A DNA stretch of 64,000 nt from Methylobacterium brachiatum (GTDB taxonomy: Bacteria; Pseudomonadota; Alphaproteobacteria; Rhizobiales; Beijerinckiaceae). This document shows positions 7,470 through 14,367 of this stretch, piece after piece. The notes beneath the pieces are model-generated. The model ran no database searches, was not told the DNA's origin, and saw only the letters and a program-made list of their open reading frames with translations. The position numbers and the translations under genes are program-made. The DNA lies in contig NZ_JAJALK010000004.1 in NCBI RefSeq assembly GCF_020523825.1, positions 310,001 to 374,000 of the forward strand, written 5' to 3'. Position 1 is the stretch's first letter, and every line of letters begins with the position of its first letter.

Positions 7470-8375
7470 TCACTGTGTCCGCGAGGTAGGGTCCGGTGCC
7501 ACCGCGAGCGCGTGCGCGACGTGGCGGAGCTTGTCGGGATTGCGGGTAATGTAGATCGCAGCGATCCGGCCGTCCTCGATGGCGAGCGCAGTGGTTTGGA
7601 GAACGTCGCCGCGCTCGCGGCTGATATAGCCGGGCAAGCCATCGATCCAGACGGGTTCGAGCATCTGCGCCCAGCCGTGACCCCATTTGCGCCGCACACC
7701 CTCGAACATGCGCAGGAGGCGGTCCAATCCGGTGATGGGGTTGATGAAGGCCAAAACCTTGCCGCCGCCATCGGAGCGCAACACCGCGTTCGCGGCGAGA
7801 AGAGTACGCAGCGCTGCGGTGTCGCCGCTGGTGGACGCCGCGAAGAAGGCCCGCGCGATCCGCTCACCCTCTTCGCGCTCTACGGGGAAGCGCGGACGCG
7901 CAGCCTCCACGTTCCGCCGTGCCCGGACGGCGAGTTGGCGCACGGCCGCCGCCTCCCGGCCGAGCGTGTCCGCCACCTCGCCGAGCGGCACGCCGAAGAC
8001 GTCGTGGAGGAGAAATGCCGCCCTCTCGAGCGGCGACAGGCGCTCCAGCGCCATCATCAGCGTCAGCGTCAGGTCATCTTTGTCGAGCCCATCCTCCTCG
8101 TTCTCGACGAGCGGCTCGGGCAGCCAAGCGCCGATGTAGGTCTCCCGGCGGGCGCGGGCCGACTTCATCTCGTCGAGGCAGAGGCGGGTAACGATGCGCG
8201 CGAGGAACGGATAGGGAGCAGCGACCTTCGTCTGGTTCACCGCCACCCAGCGCAGCCAGGCATTCTGCACGACATCCTCTGCTTCGCTGCGCGAGCCAAG
8301 CATGCGGTAGGCGATGCGCAATAGCCGCGCGCGATGGGTCTCGAAGGTCGCCGCGGCGATTTCGGCCTGCGACAT
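7470..8375 (-). CDS. ECF41-type RNA polymerase sigma factor (SigJ-like)
   Basis: This 301-aa sigma factor has region 2 at residues 10-80 (ARLLRIAYRMLGSRSEAEDVVQNAWLRW), region 4 around residues 110-165 (LSPLERAAFLLHDVFGVPLGEVA), and a C-terminal SnoaL-like domain from about residue 175 that carries the DGGGK motif diagnostic of group ECF41. In this group the C-terminal domain replaces a separate anti-sigma factor and modulates activity. The ATG at 8375 has GAGGA 8 nt upstream. The partner genes downstream on the same regulatory path (AhpD-like, NAD(P)-binding and cupin proteins, all minus strand and upstream of sigma in transcription order) are the usual ECF41 targets, and two of their promoters carry ECF41-type motifs. 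Confidence 0.92.
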   Translation of the reverse strand: MSQAEIAAATFETHRARLLRIAYRMLGSRSEAEDVVQNAWLRWVAVNQTKVAAPYPFLARIVTRLCLDEMKSARARRETYIGAWLPEPLVENEEDGLDKDDLTLTLMMALERLSPLERAAFLLHDVFGVPLGEVADTLGREAAAVRQLAVRARRNVEAARPRFPVEREEGERIARAFFAASTSGDTAALRTLLAANAVLRSDGGGKVLAFINPITGLDRLLRMFEGVRRKWGHGWAQMLEPVWIDGLPGYISRERGDVLQTTALAIEDGRIAAIYITRNPDKLRHVAHALAVAPDPTSRTQ

Positions 8376-8467
8376 GGACCGTTCCTCGCAAACGAAGCCG
8401 GTTGAGCGAATGTGGACGACCATCGGCTATCCTTGTCGCCGTGAACAGCTGAGTTCCCGCGCCGCTG

Positions 8468-8884
8468 CTAGGGCCGGTCCGGCGTCGTCAATACCCGGTC
8501 GGCAGTGTCCACGACGAAGACGGCGAGGAGCTTCGAGGGCTCGGCATCGCTGGCATTGGCGCTGACACCGTGGTGATCACCGGGCATCTCGACAAAGCTT
8601 TCGCCGGTGCGGAAAACTTTCTCTGGGCCGTCGTTGATCCGGCTGCGCACCGCGCCCTCGATCACTGTTGCCGTGATGAAAGCAGATGCGGCGTGGGTGT
8701 GGGACGGTGAGGATCCGCCCGGACCGTACTCGACGAGGACGCCGCGCAGGCTCTTGCCGGGAACCGAAGGCAGCGGATGGTCGAAGATCGTCGTGACGCG
8801 GGCCTCGCCCCTCACAACATCAGCCGCCATCGCAGGAGCGGCGGAGACGGTAAAGAGGGCTGCCAGCAGAACTGCTCTGAACAT
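8468..8884 (-). CDS. Secreted cupin-domain protein
   Basis: This 138-aa protein has a signal peptide (MFRAVLLAALFTVSAAPAMA) and a single cupin beta-barrel. Motif 1 is visible as GPGGSSPSHTH-x-x-ASAFITATVIEGAV with metal-type HTH histidines, and motif 2 as FRTGESFVEMPGDHHGVSAN. The protein should be periplasmic and may bind a divalent metal; the reaction is unknown. It lies 92 bp upstream of the sigma factor and 41 bp downstream of the NAD(P)-binding protein, consistent with one minus-strand transcription unit. Cupins frequently accompany ECF41 sigma factors, supporting a role in stress or redox adaptation. Confidence 0.85.
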   Translation of the reverse strand: MFRAVLLAALFTVSAAPAMAADVVRGEARVTTIFDHPLPSVPGKSLRGVLVEYGPGGSSPSHTHAASAFITATVIEGAVRSRINDGPEKVFRTGESFVEMPGDHHGVSANASDAEPSKLLAVFVVDTADRVLTTPDRP

Positions 8885-8925
8885 GGAAGGGGACTTTCTT
8901 CGTGGAAGCGGAGAAGCGCAGCGGT

Positions 8926-9675
8926 TCAGGCGGCAGCGAGCCAGCTCTCGAACCGCGTCGGCCCGAGCCGCGCCGCTTCCGCATGCTCGGGAACAAGCGA
9001 ACCCTTGTCGAGCGCGGCGCCGAAGTAGCGCGCCGCCCTGTCGGCTAGTACCTCCCGACGGTCGCCGGTGGATGCGATCGAGCGGGCGACGAAGTCGCGG
9101 AACGGCAGGCGGTCCGGCCCGGCGATCTCGATCGTCCCGTTGCGCGGGGAAGCAAGAGCGACATCGGCGAGCGCTGCGGCGACATCGGCGGCGGCGATCG
9201 GCTGGAAGTCGACGTCGGGAACAACGATGCAGTCGCCTGCGACGGAAGCCTGGGCAATCGTCGCGACGAACTCGAAGAACTGCGTCGCCCGGACGATGGT
9301 GTAGGGAAGGCCGGAAGCCGCGATCAATCGCTCCTGCGCCACCTTCGCGAGGAAGTATCCGTTCCCCTCAAGGCGGTCCGTGCCGACGATGGATAGGGCG
9401 ACGTGATGTTTCACCCCCGCCTCGCGCTCCGCGGCGAGGAGGTTGCGGCCCGAGCGCTCGAAGAAGTCGAGCACCGCCGCGTCCTCGAAGGACGGAGAGT
9501 TCGACACGTCCACAACGGCGTCGGCTCCGGAAAGAACGCCGGCCAAGCCTTCGCCCGTCAGCGCATTCACCCCGCTGCTCGGCGAAGCCGCAACGGCCTC
9601 ATGTCCTTGTCGCAGCAGTTCGGCCGTCAGATGCCTGCCGACGAGGCCGCTCCCGCCAATCACCACGATCCTCAT
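8926..9675 (-). CDS. NAD(P)-binding NmrA-like / atypical SDR protein
   Basis: This 249-aa protein opens with a dinucleotide-binding motif (MRIVVIGGSGLVGRHL), followed by a domain with DAVVDVSNSPSFED and the conserved region HHVALSIVG. A Ser/Tyr-Lys catalytic triad is not clear, which fits the atypical NmrA/SDR a5 branch. Such proteins sense or reduce NAD(P)H-linked substrates. The ATG at 9675 has a strong AAGGAG 9 nt upstream. An ECF41-type promoter (TGTCACA-N17-CGTC) lies about 70 bp upstream, so direct sigma control is likely. Oxidoreductases of this type are one of the three classic partner families of ECF41. Confidence 0.88.
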   Translation of the reverse strand: MRIVVIGGSGLVGRHLTAELLRQGHEAVAASPSSGVNALTGEGLAGVLSGADAVVDVSNSPSFEDAAVLDFFERSGRNLLAAEREAGVKHHVALSIVGTDRLEGNGYFLAKVAQERLIAASGLPYTIVRATQFFEFVATIAQASVAGDCIVVPDVDFQPIAAADVAAALADVALASPRNGTIEIAGPDRLPFRDFVARSIASTGDRREVLADRAARYFGAALDKGSLVPEHAEAARLGPTRFESWLAAA

Positions 9676-9745
9676 GGTACCCGTCTCCTTGTTCGAGAAC
9701 GGACGGGGCGGCTCCATGCCGCTTTCAGGCGTCCGTCGAACAAAT

Positions 9746-9773
9746 GACGAGGCGGCCTGGGCCCGATGTGACA
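9746..9773 (-). promoter_or_regulatory. ECF41-type promoter before the NAD(P)-binding protein gene
   Basis: The minus strand reads TGTCACA (9773-9767), then 17 bp, then CGTC (9749-9746). These are the established -35 and -10 elements of ECF41 promoters. The spacer is one base longer than in the copy before the AhpD-like gene. Confidence 0.65.
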
Positions 9774-9883
9774 TGCCTCGGGAAAAATCAGCGACGTGAG
9801 ACGTGGAACTGCCGCCGGGGATCGATTGACATCCGCGGAAGCGGGACGACGCTGGCGCCGCCCCTGACGGAGCGCAGAGCCGA

Positions 9884-10339
9884 CTAAACCTTCGCCTGGA
9901 CCGGGAGGCGGAAGGGTGCGCCGAGGCGGTTGAACGCGTTCATCGCGGCGATCGTGATCGTCAGATCGACGAGATCCTTGGCCGCAAAGACCGCGCTCGC
10001 GGCGGCATACGCCTCATCGGAGGCGTGCGTCTCACTCACCAGCGTGACTTCCTCCGCCCAGGCGAGAGCGGCGCGGTACTTTTCAGGAAACAGGTGGGGC
10101 ACTTCGGCCCAGACCGGAATCAGGACGACCTTCTCAAGCGGCATCGTCTTGAGAAGGTCCTTGGTATGCAGGGCGATGCAGTACGCGCAGCCGTTGATCT
10201 GCGACACCCGCAGGAAGATGAGGTGGATCAGCTCATGGGGTAGATCGGTGCCAGTGGTGATGTAGTGGTGAATGCCATAGAGCGCTTTGGCACCCTCCGG
10301 GGCCACCTCGTTCCAGACCAGTCGCTTGATCTCGCTCAT
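9884..10339 (-). CDS. Carboxymuconolactone decarboxylase / AhpD-like protein
   Basis: This 151-aa protein carries the AhpD active-site pattern NGCAYCIALH with Cys51, Cys54 and His58, the redox-active CxxC of peroxidase-associated CMD proteins. It would act as a thiol-disulfide protein in peroxide or organic hydroperoxide defence. The ATG at 10339 has AAGGA 8 nt upstream, and an ECF41-type promoter lies about 47 bp upstream of the ATG. CMD/AhpD proteins are the most common targets of ECF41 sigma factors. The gene is first in the minus-strand cluster CMD, NAD(P)-binding, cupin, sigma. Confidence 0.9.
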   Translation of the reverse strand: MSEIKRLVWNEVAPEGAKALYGIHHYITTGTDLPHELIHLIFLRVSQINGCAYCIALHTKDLLKTMPLEKVVLIPVWAEVPHLFPEKYRAALAWAEEVTLVSETHASDEAYAAASAVFAAKDLVDLTITIAAMNAFNRLGAPFRLPVQAKV

Positions 10340-10386
10340 GTCTCGTCCTTGTGCTCGGAGCGCCGGAGATCGACGTTCGAAGCCAT

Positions 10387-10413
10387 GACGAGCCAGGCAA
10401 CCCGGGTGTGACA
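10387..10413 (-). promoter_or_regulatory. ECF41 promoter before the AhpD-like gene
   Basis: The minus strand reads TGTCACA (10413-10407), a 16-bp spacer, then CGTC (10390-10387). This matches the reported ECF41 consensus (TGTCACA, N16, CGTC) at every position. The distance from the -10 to the ATG is about 47 bp. Confidence 0.75.
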
Positions 10414-10774
10414 TGCGATGCCGCATTCTCTGACGAAGCGGATCACCTTTCAGCCGAGAGCATCTACGTCCGCTTCCAAGCAGGCCGAGCAGGTCGATTG
10501 ACGACCGACATGGGTCGGACGCGGAATGTCCGCTTCCGGGCAGGCCGCCAACGTCCACCCGTGGCGCTTTGCCGACCGCGGCTCGGTCATGGCCGAGGCT
10601 TAAAGCCGGCGTCCCTTCCTTCGATTTTCGTCTAAATGCGATGTCTCGTGGAGCAGCGGAATGCGCCCTTGGCACTGGGCGCAGGATCGTATCAACCGTC
10701 TGTACGTACGAAGCTGAAGCGCGTGCAAAATCAAGGTCTTGCCCTAAGCCTTTGGCTATGTCCGCGCTGTGTGA
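10414..10774. other. Gene-free region with a twice-occurring short motif
   Basis: No credible gene is seen. The segment GTCCGCTTCC-(A/G)-(A/G)-GCAGGCCG occurs twice (near 10468 and 10529), about 60 bp apart. A related core (rc of ATGTCCGCT) also appears near 7317 in the other gene-poor spacer. Its function is unknown. Confidence 0.4.
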
Positions 10775-10904
10775 GAATCCTGGCACCCCGGCTAAGCCTC
10801 CGCTCAGTCATTGAACTGTTGGCATTCGGCTCTCATCCGCTCCCGCGGCGAGGCCGATTGTACGCAGCGCTGCTGCACGCGCTTGTCCACAGGACAGGGC
10901 GTTG
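10775..10904 (+). repeat. Direct repeat copy B (degenerate tRNA-Gln att end plus flank)
   Basis: This is the ungapped 130-bp counterpart of 1473-1602. GAATCCTGGCACCCCGGCTA corresponds to the T-arm and acceptor end of the tRNA-Gln fragment with three changes. The CCA is mutated to CTA, and upstream of it the tRNA similarity is lost. The copy is therefore a decayed att boundary. Confidence 0.75.
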
Positions 10905-11260
10905 CCACTGTGTTCTAACCTTTACCGGCGTGGGCCGGCATATCGGTGACGACGGCGAGTCCGTTGCGATGGGCGGGCACGACCGCTTGGTGCCTCCGTA
11001 AAGCGGAGCTCTACCACGGTCGCGTTGAGCGGGGGCACCAGCACCCAGCCAGGGCGCGCACACTCGGCTGAGGGCTCAACGCGGAAAGCCTCCGCGTTCG
11101 GGATGATCCCGCTAGGCGCACAGGCACCGACCGAGGCTGCAGGATGGGTCGGGCCCGACGTGCCTGCCGCAAGCGGCCGCGCACCCTGGCCCTCTGCCCA
11201 TCCTCAGGTCCCCCGCAACATTGAGCGGGGAACGTGTCTGATCGACGATCCGCGTCTCGA
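10905..11260. other. Intergenic region between the repeat and cydX
   Basis: This 356-bp stretch shows no recognisable gene, RNA or insertion sequence. It follows the cydX stop on the minus strand; no clear terminator hairpin with a U-tract is visible. Confidence 0.4.
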
Positions 11261-11392
11261 TCATGGTGTCGGGAGCAGCGGAGTGATCTCGGGCGGCGCT
11301 TCGCGAACGCAGCGCAACTCGTACCAGAGGGCGTTCAGCACCCCGGCTGCCGCGGCGAGGCCGAGGCCGAGAACCCAGGCGAAGTACCACAT
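11261..11392 (-). CDS. cydX: Cytochrome bd oxidase small subunit CydX
   Basis: This 43-aa protein starts MWYFAWVLGLGLAAAAGVLN, followed by ALWYE. This is the standard CydX/CbdX signature: an initial WYFAW motif, one transmembrane helix and a terminal WYE. CydX binds the CydAB interface and stabilises the haems of the bd oxidase in the inner membrane. The gene has an AAGGAG Shine-Dalgarno and begins 58 bp after the cydB stop on the same strand, completing cydABX. The C-terminal 17 residues after WYE are variable and slightly longer than in E. coli CydX. Confidence 0.9.
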   Translation of the reverse strand: MWYFAWVLGLGLAAAAGVLNALWYELRCVREAPPEITPLLPTP

Positions 11393-11450
11393 TGTCGAAC
11401 TCCTTCGAGAGCGGGGAGGAAGCCCGCGGCCGTCCGGCCGCGGAGCGAGC

Positions 11451-12605
11451 TCAATAGGCCGCCGAGCCGGGGGCGGTGATGTCGCGCTCGGAGACCTTCC
11501 CCCAGAGCACCCGGTAGACCCAGGCCGTGTAGGCGAGGATGATCGGCAGGAAGACCACCGTCGCGATCAGCATGTTGCGCAACGTCGCCCGGCTGGAGGA
11601 GGCGTCGAAGACGGTGAGCGCGTGGCCCGGATGCGTGCTCGACGGAAGGATGACGGGAAACATCGCGAGGCCGACCGTGGCGATGATGCAGGCGATGCCG
11701 AGCTTCGAGGCCAGCAGGGTCAGGCCCTCCCGCCGGGCGCGGAAGCCCATCATGGCGAGCAGCGGCGCCAGGATGCCGAGGAGCGGGACGAGGGCGAGGG
11801 CCGGATGCGCGCGGAAATTCGCGAGCCATGCGCCGGCTTCCGTGACGACCTCCTTGGCGAGCGGGTTCGAGGGGCCGTCGCCGGGCAGCGCGGTCACGAC
11901 CCGGTAGCCGCCGAAGGCCCCGGCCCAGACCAGCAGGCCGCCGAGCGCGAAGAGCGCCGCGGTGGCGAGCGCCGCCCGCCCTCCGATGGCGCGGGCGCGC
12001 TCGGCGACCGGCCCCTCGGCCTTGAAGGCGAGCCACGCCGCCCCGTGGGTCACCAGCATCGCCACCGAGAGGCCGCCGCAGAGGAGCGCGAGCGGGTTGA
12101 GCAGGCCGAGCAGCGTGCCGCCGTAGATCGGCCGCAGGTCGTCCGTGAAGTGGAAGGGGACGCCCTGGAGCACGTTGCCGACGGCGACGCCGAAGATCAG
12201 GGCCGGCACCGCCCCGCCGACGAAGAGCGCCGCGTCCCAGCGCGCGCGCCAGGCCGGGCTCTCGTTCTTCGAGCGGTACTTGAACGCCACCGGCCGCAGG
12301 ATCAGCGCGAACAGCACGAGGAACATGGCGAGATAGAAGCCGGAGAAGCTCAGCGCGTAGAGCGCCGGCCACGCGGCGAAGATCGCGCCCCCGCCGAGCA
12401 CCAGCCAGACCTGGTTGCCTTCCCAGGTCGCCGAGACGGTATGGATCGCCAGCCGCCGCTCGATGTCGGTGCGGGCGACGAAGGGCAGGAGCGCGCCCAC
12501 GCCGAGATCGAAGCCGTCGGTGACGGCAAAGCCGATCAGCAGGACGCCGAGCAGGACCCACCAGATCAGCCGTAGGCTTTCATAGTCCGAGAGAAGGGCG
12601 AGCAT
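11451..12605 (-). CDS. cydB: Cytochrome bd ubiquinol oxidase subunit II
   Basis: This 384-aa polytopic membrane protein forms the quinol oxidase heterodimer with CydA. The conserved N-terminus WWVLLGVLLIGFAVTDGFDLG, the segment HTVSATWEGNQVWLV and the later PFHFTDDLRP are typical of CydB. The length equals the family's normal value (about 380 aa) and eight or nine hydrophobic helices can be traced. The start at 12605 lies 69 bp after the cydA stop. The bd oxidase reduces oxygen to water with high affinity and without proton pumping, and often protects against nitric oxide and peroxide. Confidence 0.97.
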   Translation of the reverse strand: MLALLSDYESLRLIWWVLLGVLLIGFAVTDGFDLGVGALLPFVARTDIERRLAIHTVSATWEGNQVWLVLGGGAIFAAWPALYALSFSGFYLAMFLVLFALILRPVAFKYRSKNESPAWRARWDAALFVGGAVPALIFGVAVGNVLQGVPFHFTDDLRPIYGGTLLGLLNPLALLCGGLSVAMLVTHGAAWLAFKAEGPVAERARAIGGRAALATAALFALGGLLVWAGAFGGYRVVTALPGDGPSNPLAKEVVTEAGAWLANFRAHPALALVPLLGILAPLLAMMGFRARREGLTLLASKLGIACIIATVGLAMFPVILPSSTHPGHALTVFDASSSRATLRNMLIATVVFLPIILAYTAWVYRVLWGKVSERDITAPGSAAY

Positions 12606-12674
12606 GCGGGAAACTCCTCGGCAGGGAGGCGCGACCGGGATCGGCCGGCCCCCGAAGGAAGGGGAGGGAGGGGG

Positions 12675-14264
12675 TTACTCGGCGGCGGCGAGGCGTGCGC
12701 CGGTCCCGTTCACGGTCTGGCCGGGGAAGAGCGCCGCCGGATCCTCGGCCAGCGTCTCGGGACCCTTGGCGATGGCCCGGAGCATCAGCCGCACCTCGAT
12801 CACCGCCAGCACGCCGTAGACGAGGGTGAAGCCGGCGATGGTGATGAGCAGGGAGGGGATCCCGAGTTCGGAGGTGGCGAGCGCGGTCGGCAGCACGCCC
12901 TCGATGATCCAGGGCTGGCGGCCGAACTCGGCGACGAACCAGCCGAACTCGATGGCGATCCAGGGCAGCGGCAGAGCCAGCAGCGCCGCCTTGAAGAGCC
13001 AGCGGGGCGCCTCGGCCTCCCGCGCCGTGTGCCAGAGCGCGGCCCCGAACAGGGCGATCAGGAGAAAGCCGCAGGCCACCATCGCCCGGAAGGTGAAGAA
13101 GATCGACGGCACATGCGGCACGGTCGACCACGCCGCCCGATCGATATCGGCGTCGGTCGCCGTCCGCGGGTCGCCGATCAGCGGCTTGAGGAGCTGGGCG
13201 TAGCCGAGATCGGCTTGCGTCCGGGCGAAGTCGGCGCGGGCCTGGGCATCGTTACGGTCGGCCTTGATCCGCTCCAGGGCCGCGTAGGCGACGAGCCCGT
13301 TGCGGATGCGGTCCTTGGCGTGCGCGACGAGCTCGGTGATGCCGGGTATCTCGGTCGTGAGTGAGCGGGTGCCGATCAGGCCCATCGCGTAGGGGATGTG
13401 GAGGGCGTAGCGCGTCGTGCGGCTCTCCAGATCCGGGATGCCCACGGCCGTGAAGGCGGCGGGCGCGGGCTCCGTGTGCCACATCGCCTCCATGGCGGCG
13501 AGCTTCATCTTCTGGTGGTCGGTGATGGCGTAGCCGCTCTCGTCGCCGAGCACGACGACGCTGAGCGCCGAGGCCAGCCCGAAGGCTGCCGCGATGGCGA
13601 AGGAGCGCTTGGCCAGTTCCAGGTGCCGGCCCCGCAGGATGTAGAGGGCCGAGACGCCGAGCACGAAGACCGCGCCGCAGACGTAGCCGGCCGAGACCGT
13701 GTGAACGAACTTCGCCTGCGCGACCGGATTGAGCAGGACGGCGGCGAAGTCGGTCACCTCCATGCGCATCGTGTCCGGGTTGAAGGCCGAGCCCACCGGG
13801 TTCTGCATCCAGCCGTTGGCGATCAGGATCCAGAGCGCCGAGAAATTCGTGCCCAGCGCCATCAGCCACGTGACGACGCAGTGGGCCAAGGCCGAGAGCT
13901 TGTCCCAGCCGAAGAAGAACAGCCCGACGAACGTCGCCTCCAGGAAGAAGGCCATCAGGCCCTCGATGGCGAGCGGGGCCCCGAACACGTCGCCGACGTA
14001 GTGGGAGTAATAGGCCCAGTTCATCCCGAACTGGAACTCCATGGTCAGGCCGGTGGCGACGCCGAGCGCGAAGTTGATCCCGAACAGGAGGCCCCAGAAC
14101 TTCGTCATGTCGCGCCAGACCTTCCGGCGCGTCATCACGTAGACGGTCTCCATCATGGCGACCAGGATCGAGAGCCCCAGTGTCAAGGGCACGAACAGGA
14201 AGTGGTACATCGCCGTCAGCGCGAATTGCAGGCGCGACAGATCGACGAGCAGCGGGTCGGTCAT
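12675..14264 (-). CDS. cydA: Cytochrome bd ubiquinol oxidase subunit I
   Basis: This 529-aa subunit carries the haem groups and the quinol site. The N-terminal high-spin haem ligand is His21 in AMYHFLF, another haem-region His is in KFVHTVSAGY, and the GRQPWIIEGVLPT segment is a CydA hallmark. The Q-loop beginning near GLIGTRS is long (about 100 residues to SIFFTFRAMV), i.e. the E. coli-like L-type. The ATG at 14264 is chosen because GAGGA lies 8 nt upstream; the frame stays open further upstream only through GC bias and runs into cydD sequence. It is first in the cydABX operon and divergent from cydDC, sharing an FNR/FixK-type box. Confidence 0.97.
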   Translation of the reverse strand: MTDPLLVDLSRLQFALTAMYHFLFVPLTLGLSILVAMMETVYVMTRRKVWRDMTKFWGLLFGINFALGVATGLTMEFQFGMNWAYYSHYVGDVFGAPLAIEGLMAFFLEATFVGLFFFGWDKLSALAHCVVTWLMALGTNFSALWILIANGWMQNPVGSAFNPDTMRMEVTDFAAVLLNPVAQAKFVHTVSAGYVCGAVFVLGVSALYILRGRHLELAKRSFAIAAAFGLASALSVVVLGDESGYAITDHQKMKLAAMEAMWHTEPAPAAFTAVGIPDLESRTTRYALHIPYAMGLIGTRSLTTEIPGITELVAHAKDRIRNGLVAYAALERIKADRNDAQARADFARTQADLGYAQLLKPLIGDPRTATDADIDRAAWSTVPHVPSIFFTFRAMVACGFLLIALFGAALWHTAREAEAPRWLFKAALLALPLPWIAIEFGWFVAEFGRQPWIIEGVLPTALATSELGIPSLLITIAGFTLVYGVLAVIEVRLMLRAIAKGPETLAEDPAALFPGQTVNGTGARLAAAE

Positions 14265-14319
14265 GGAAGATTCCTCGGCGTCCTGCAAAGCCTGTCGCCC
14301 CGGAGGCGGCATGGGCGCC

Positions 14320-14333
14320 TTGACCCAGATCAA
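14320..14333. promoter_or_regulatory. FNR/FixK-type box in the cydA-cydD promoter region
   Basis: TTGACCCAGATCAA fits the TTGA-N6-TCAA consensus bound by FNR/FixK/Aadr-type regulators in alphaproteobacteria. It lies 56 bp from the cydA ATG and 35 bp from the chosen cydD ATG. It suggests low-oxygen induction of one or both divergent units. Confidence 0.7.
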
Positions 14334-14367
14334 AGCCGCGCTCGGCCGTCCTCGCGCACAAGGCGGC

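Noticed and set aside
14311..14367. An earlier cydD start at 14311
   Set aside because: It would place an FNR/FixK-type box inside the gene, and the Shine-Dalgarno spacing is only 4 nt.
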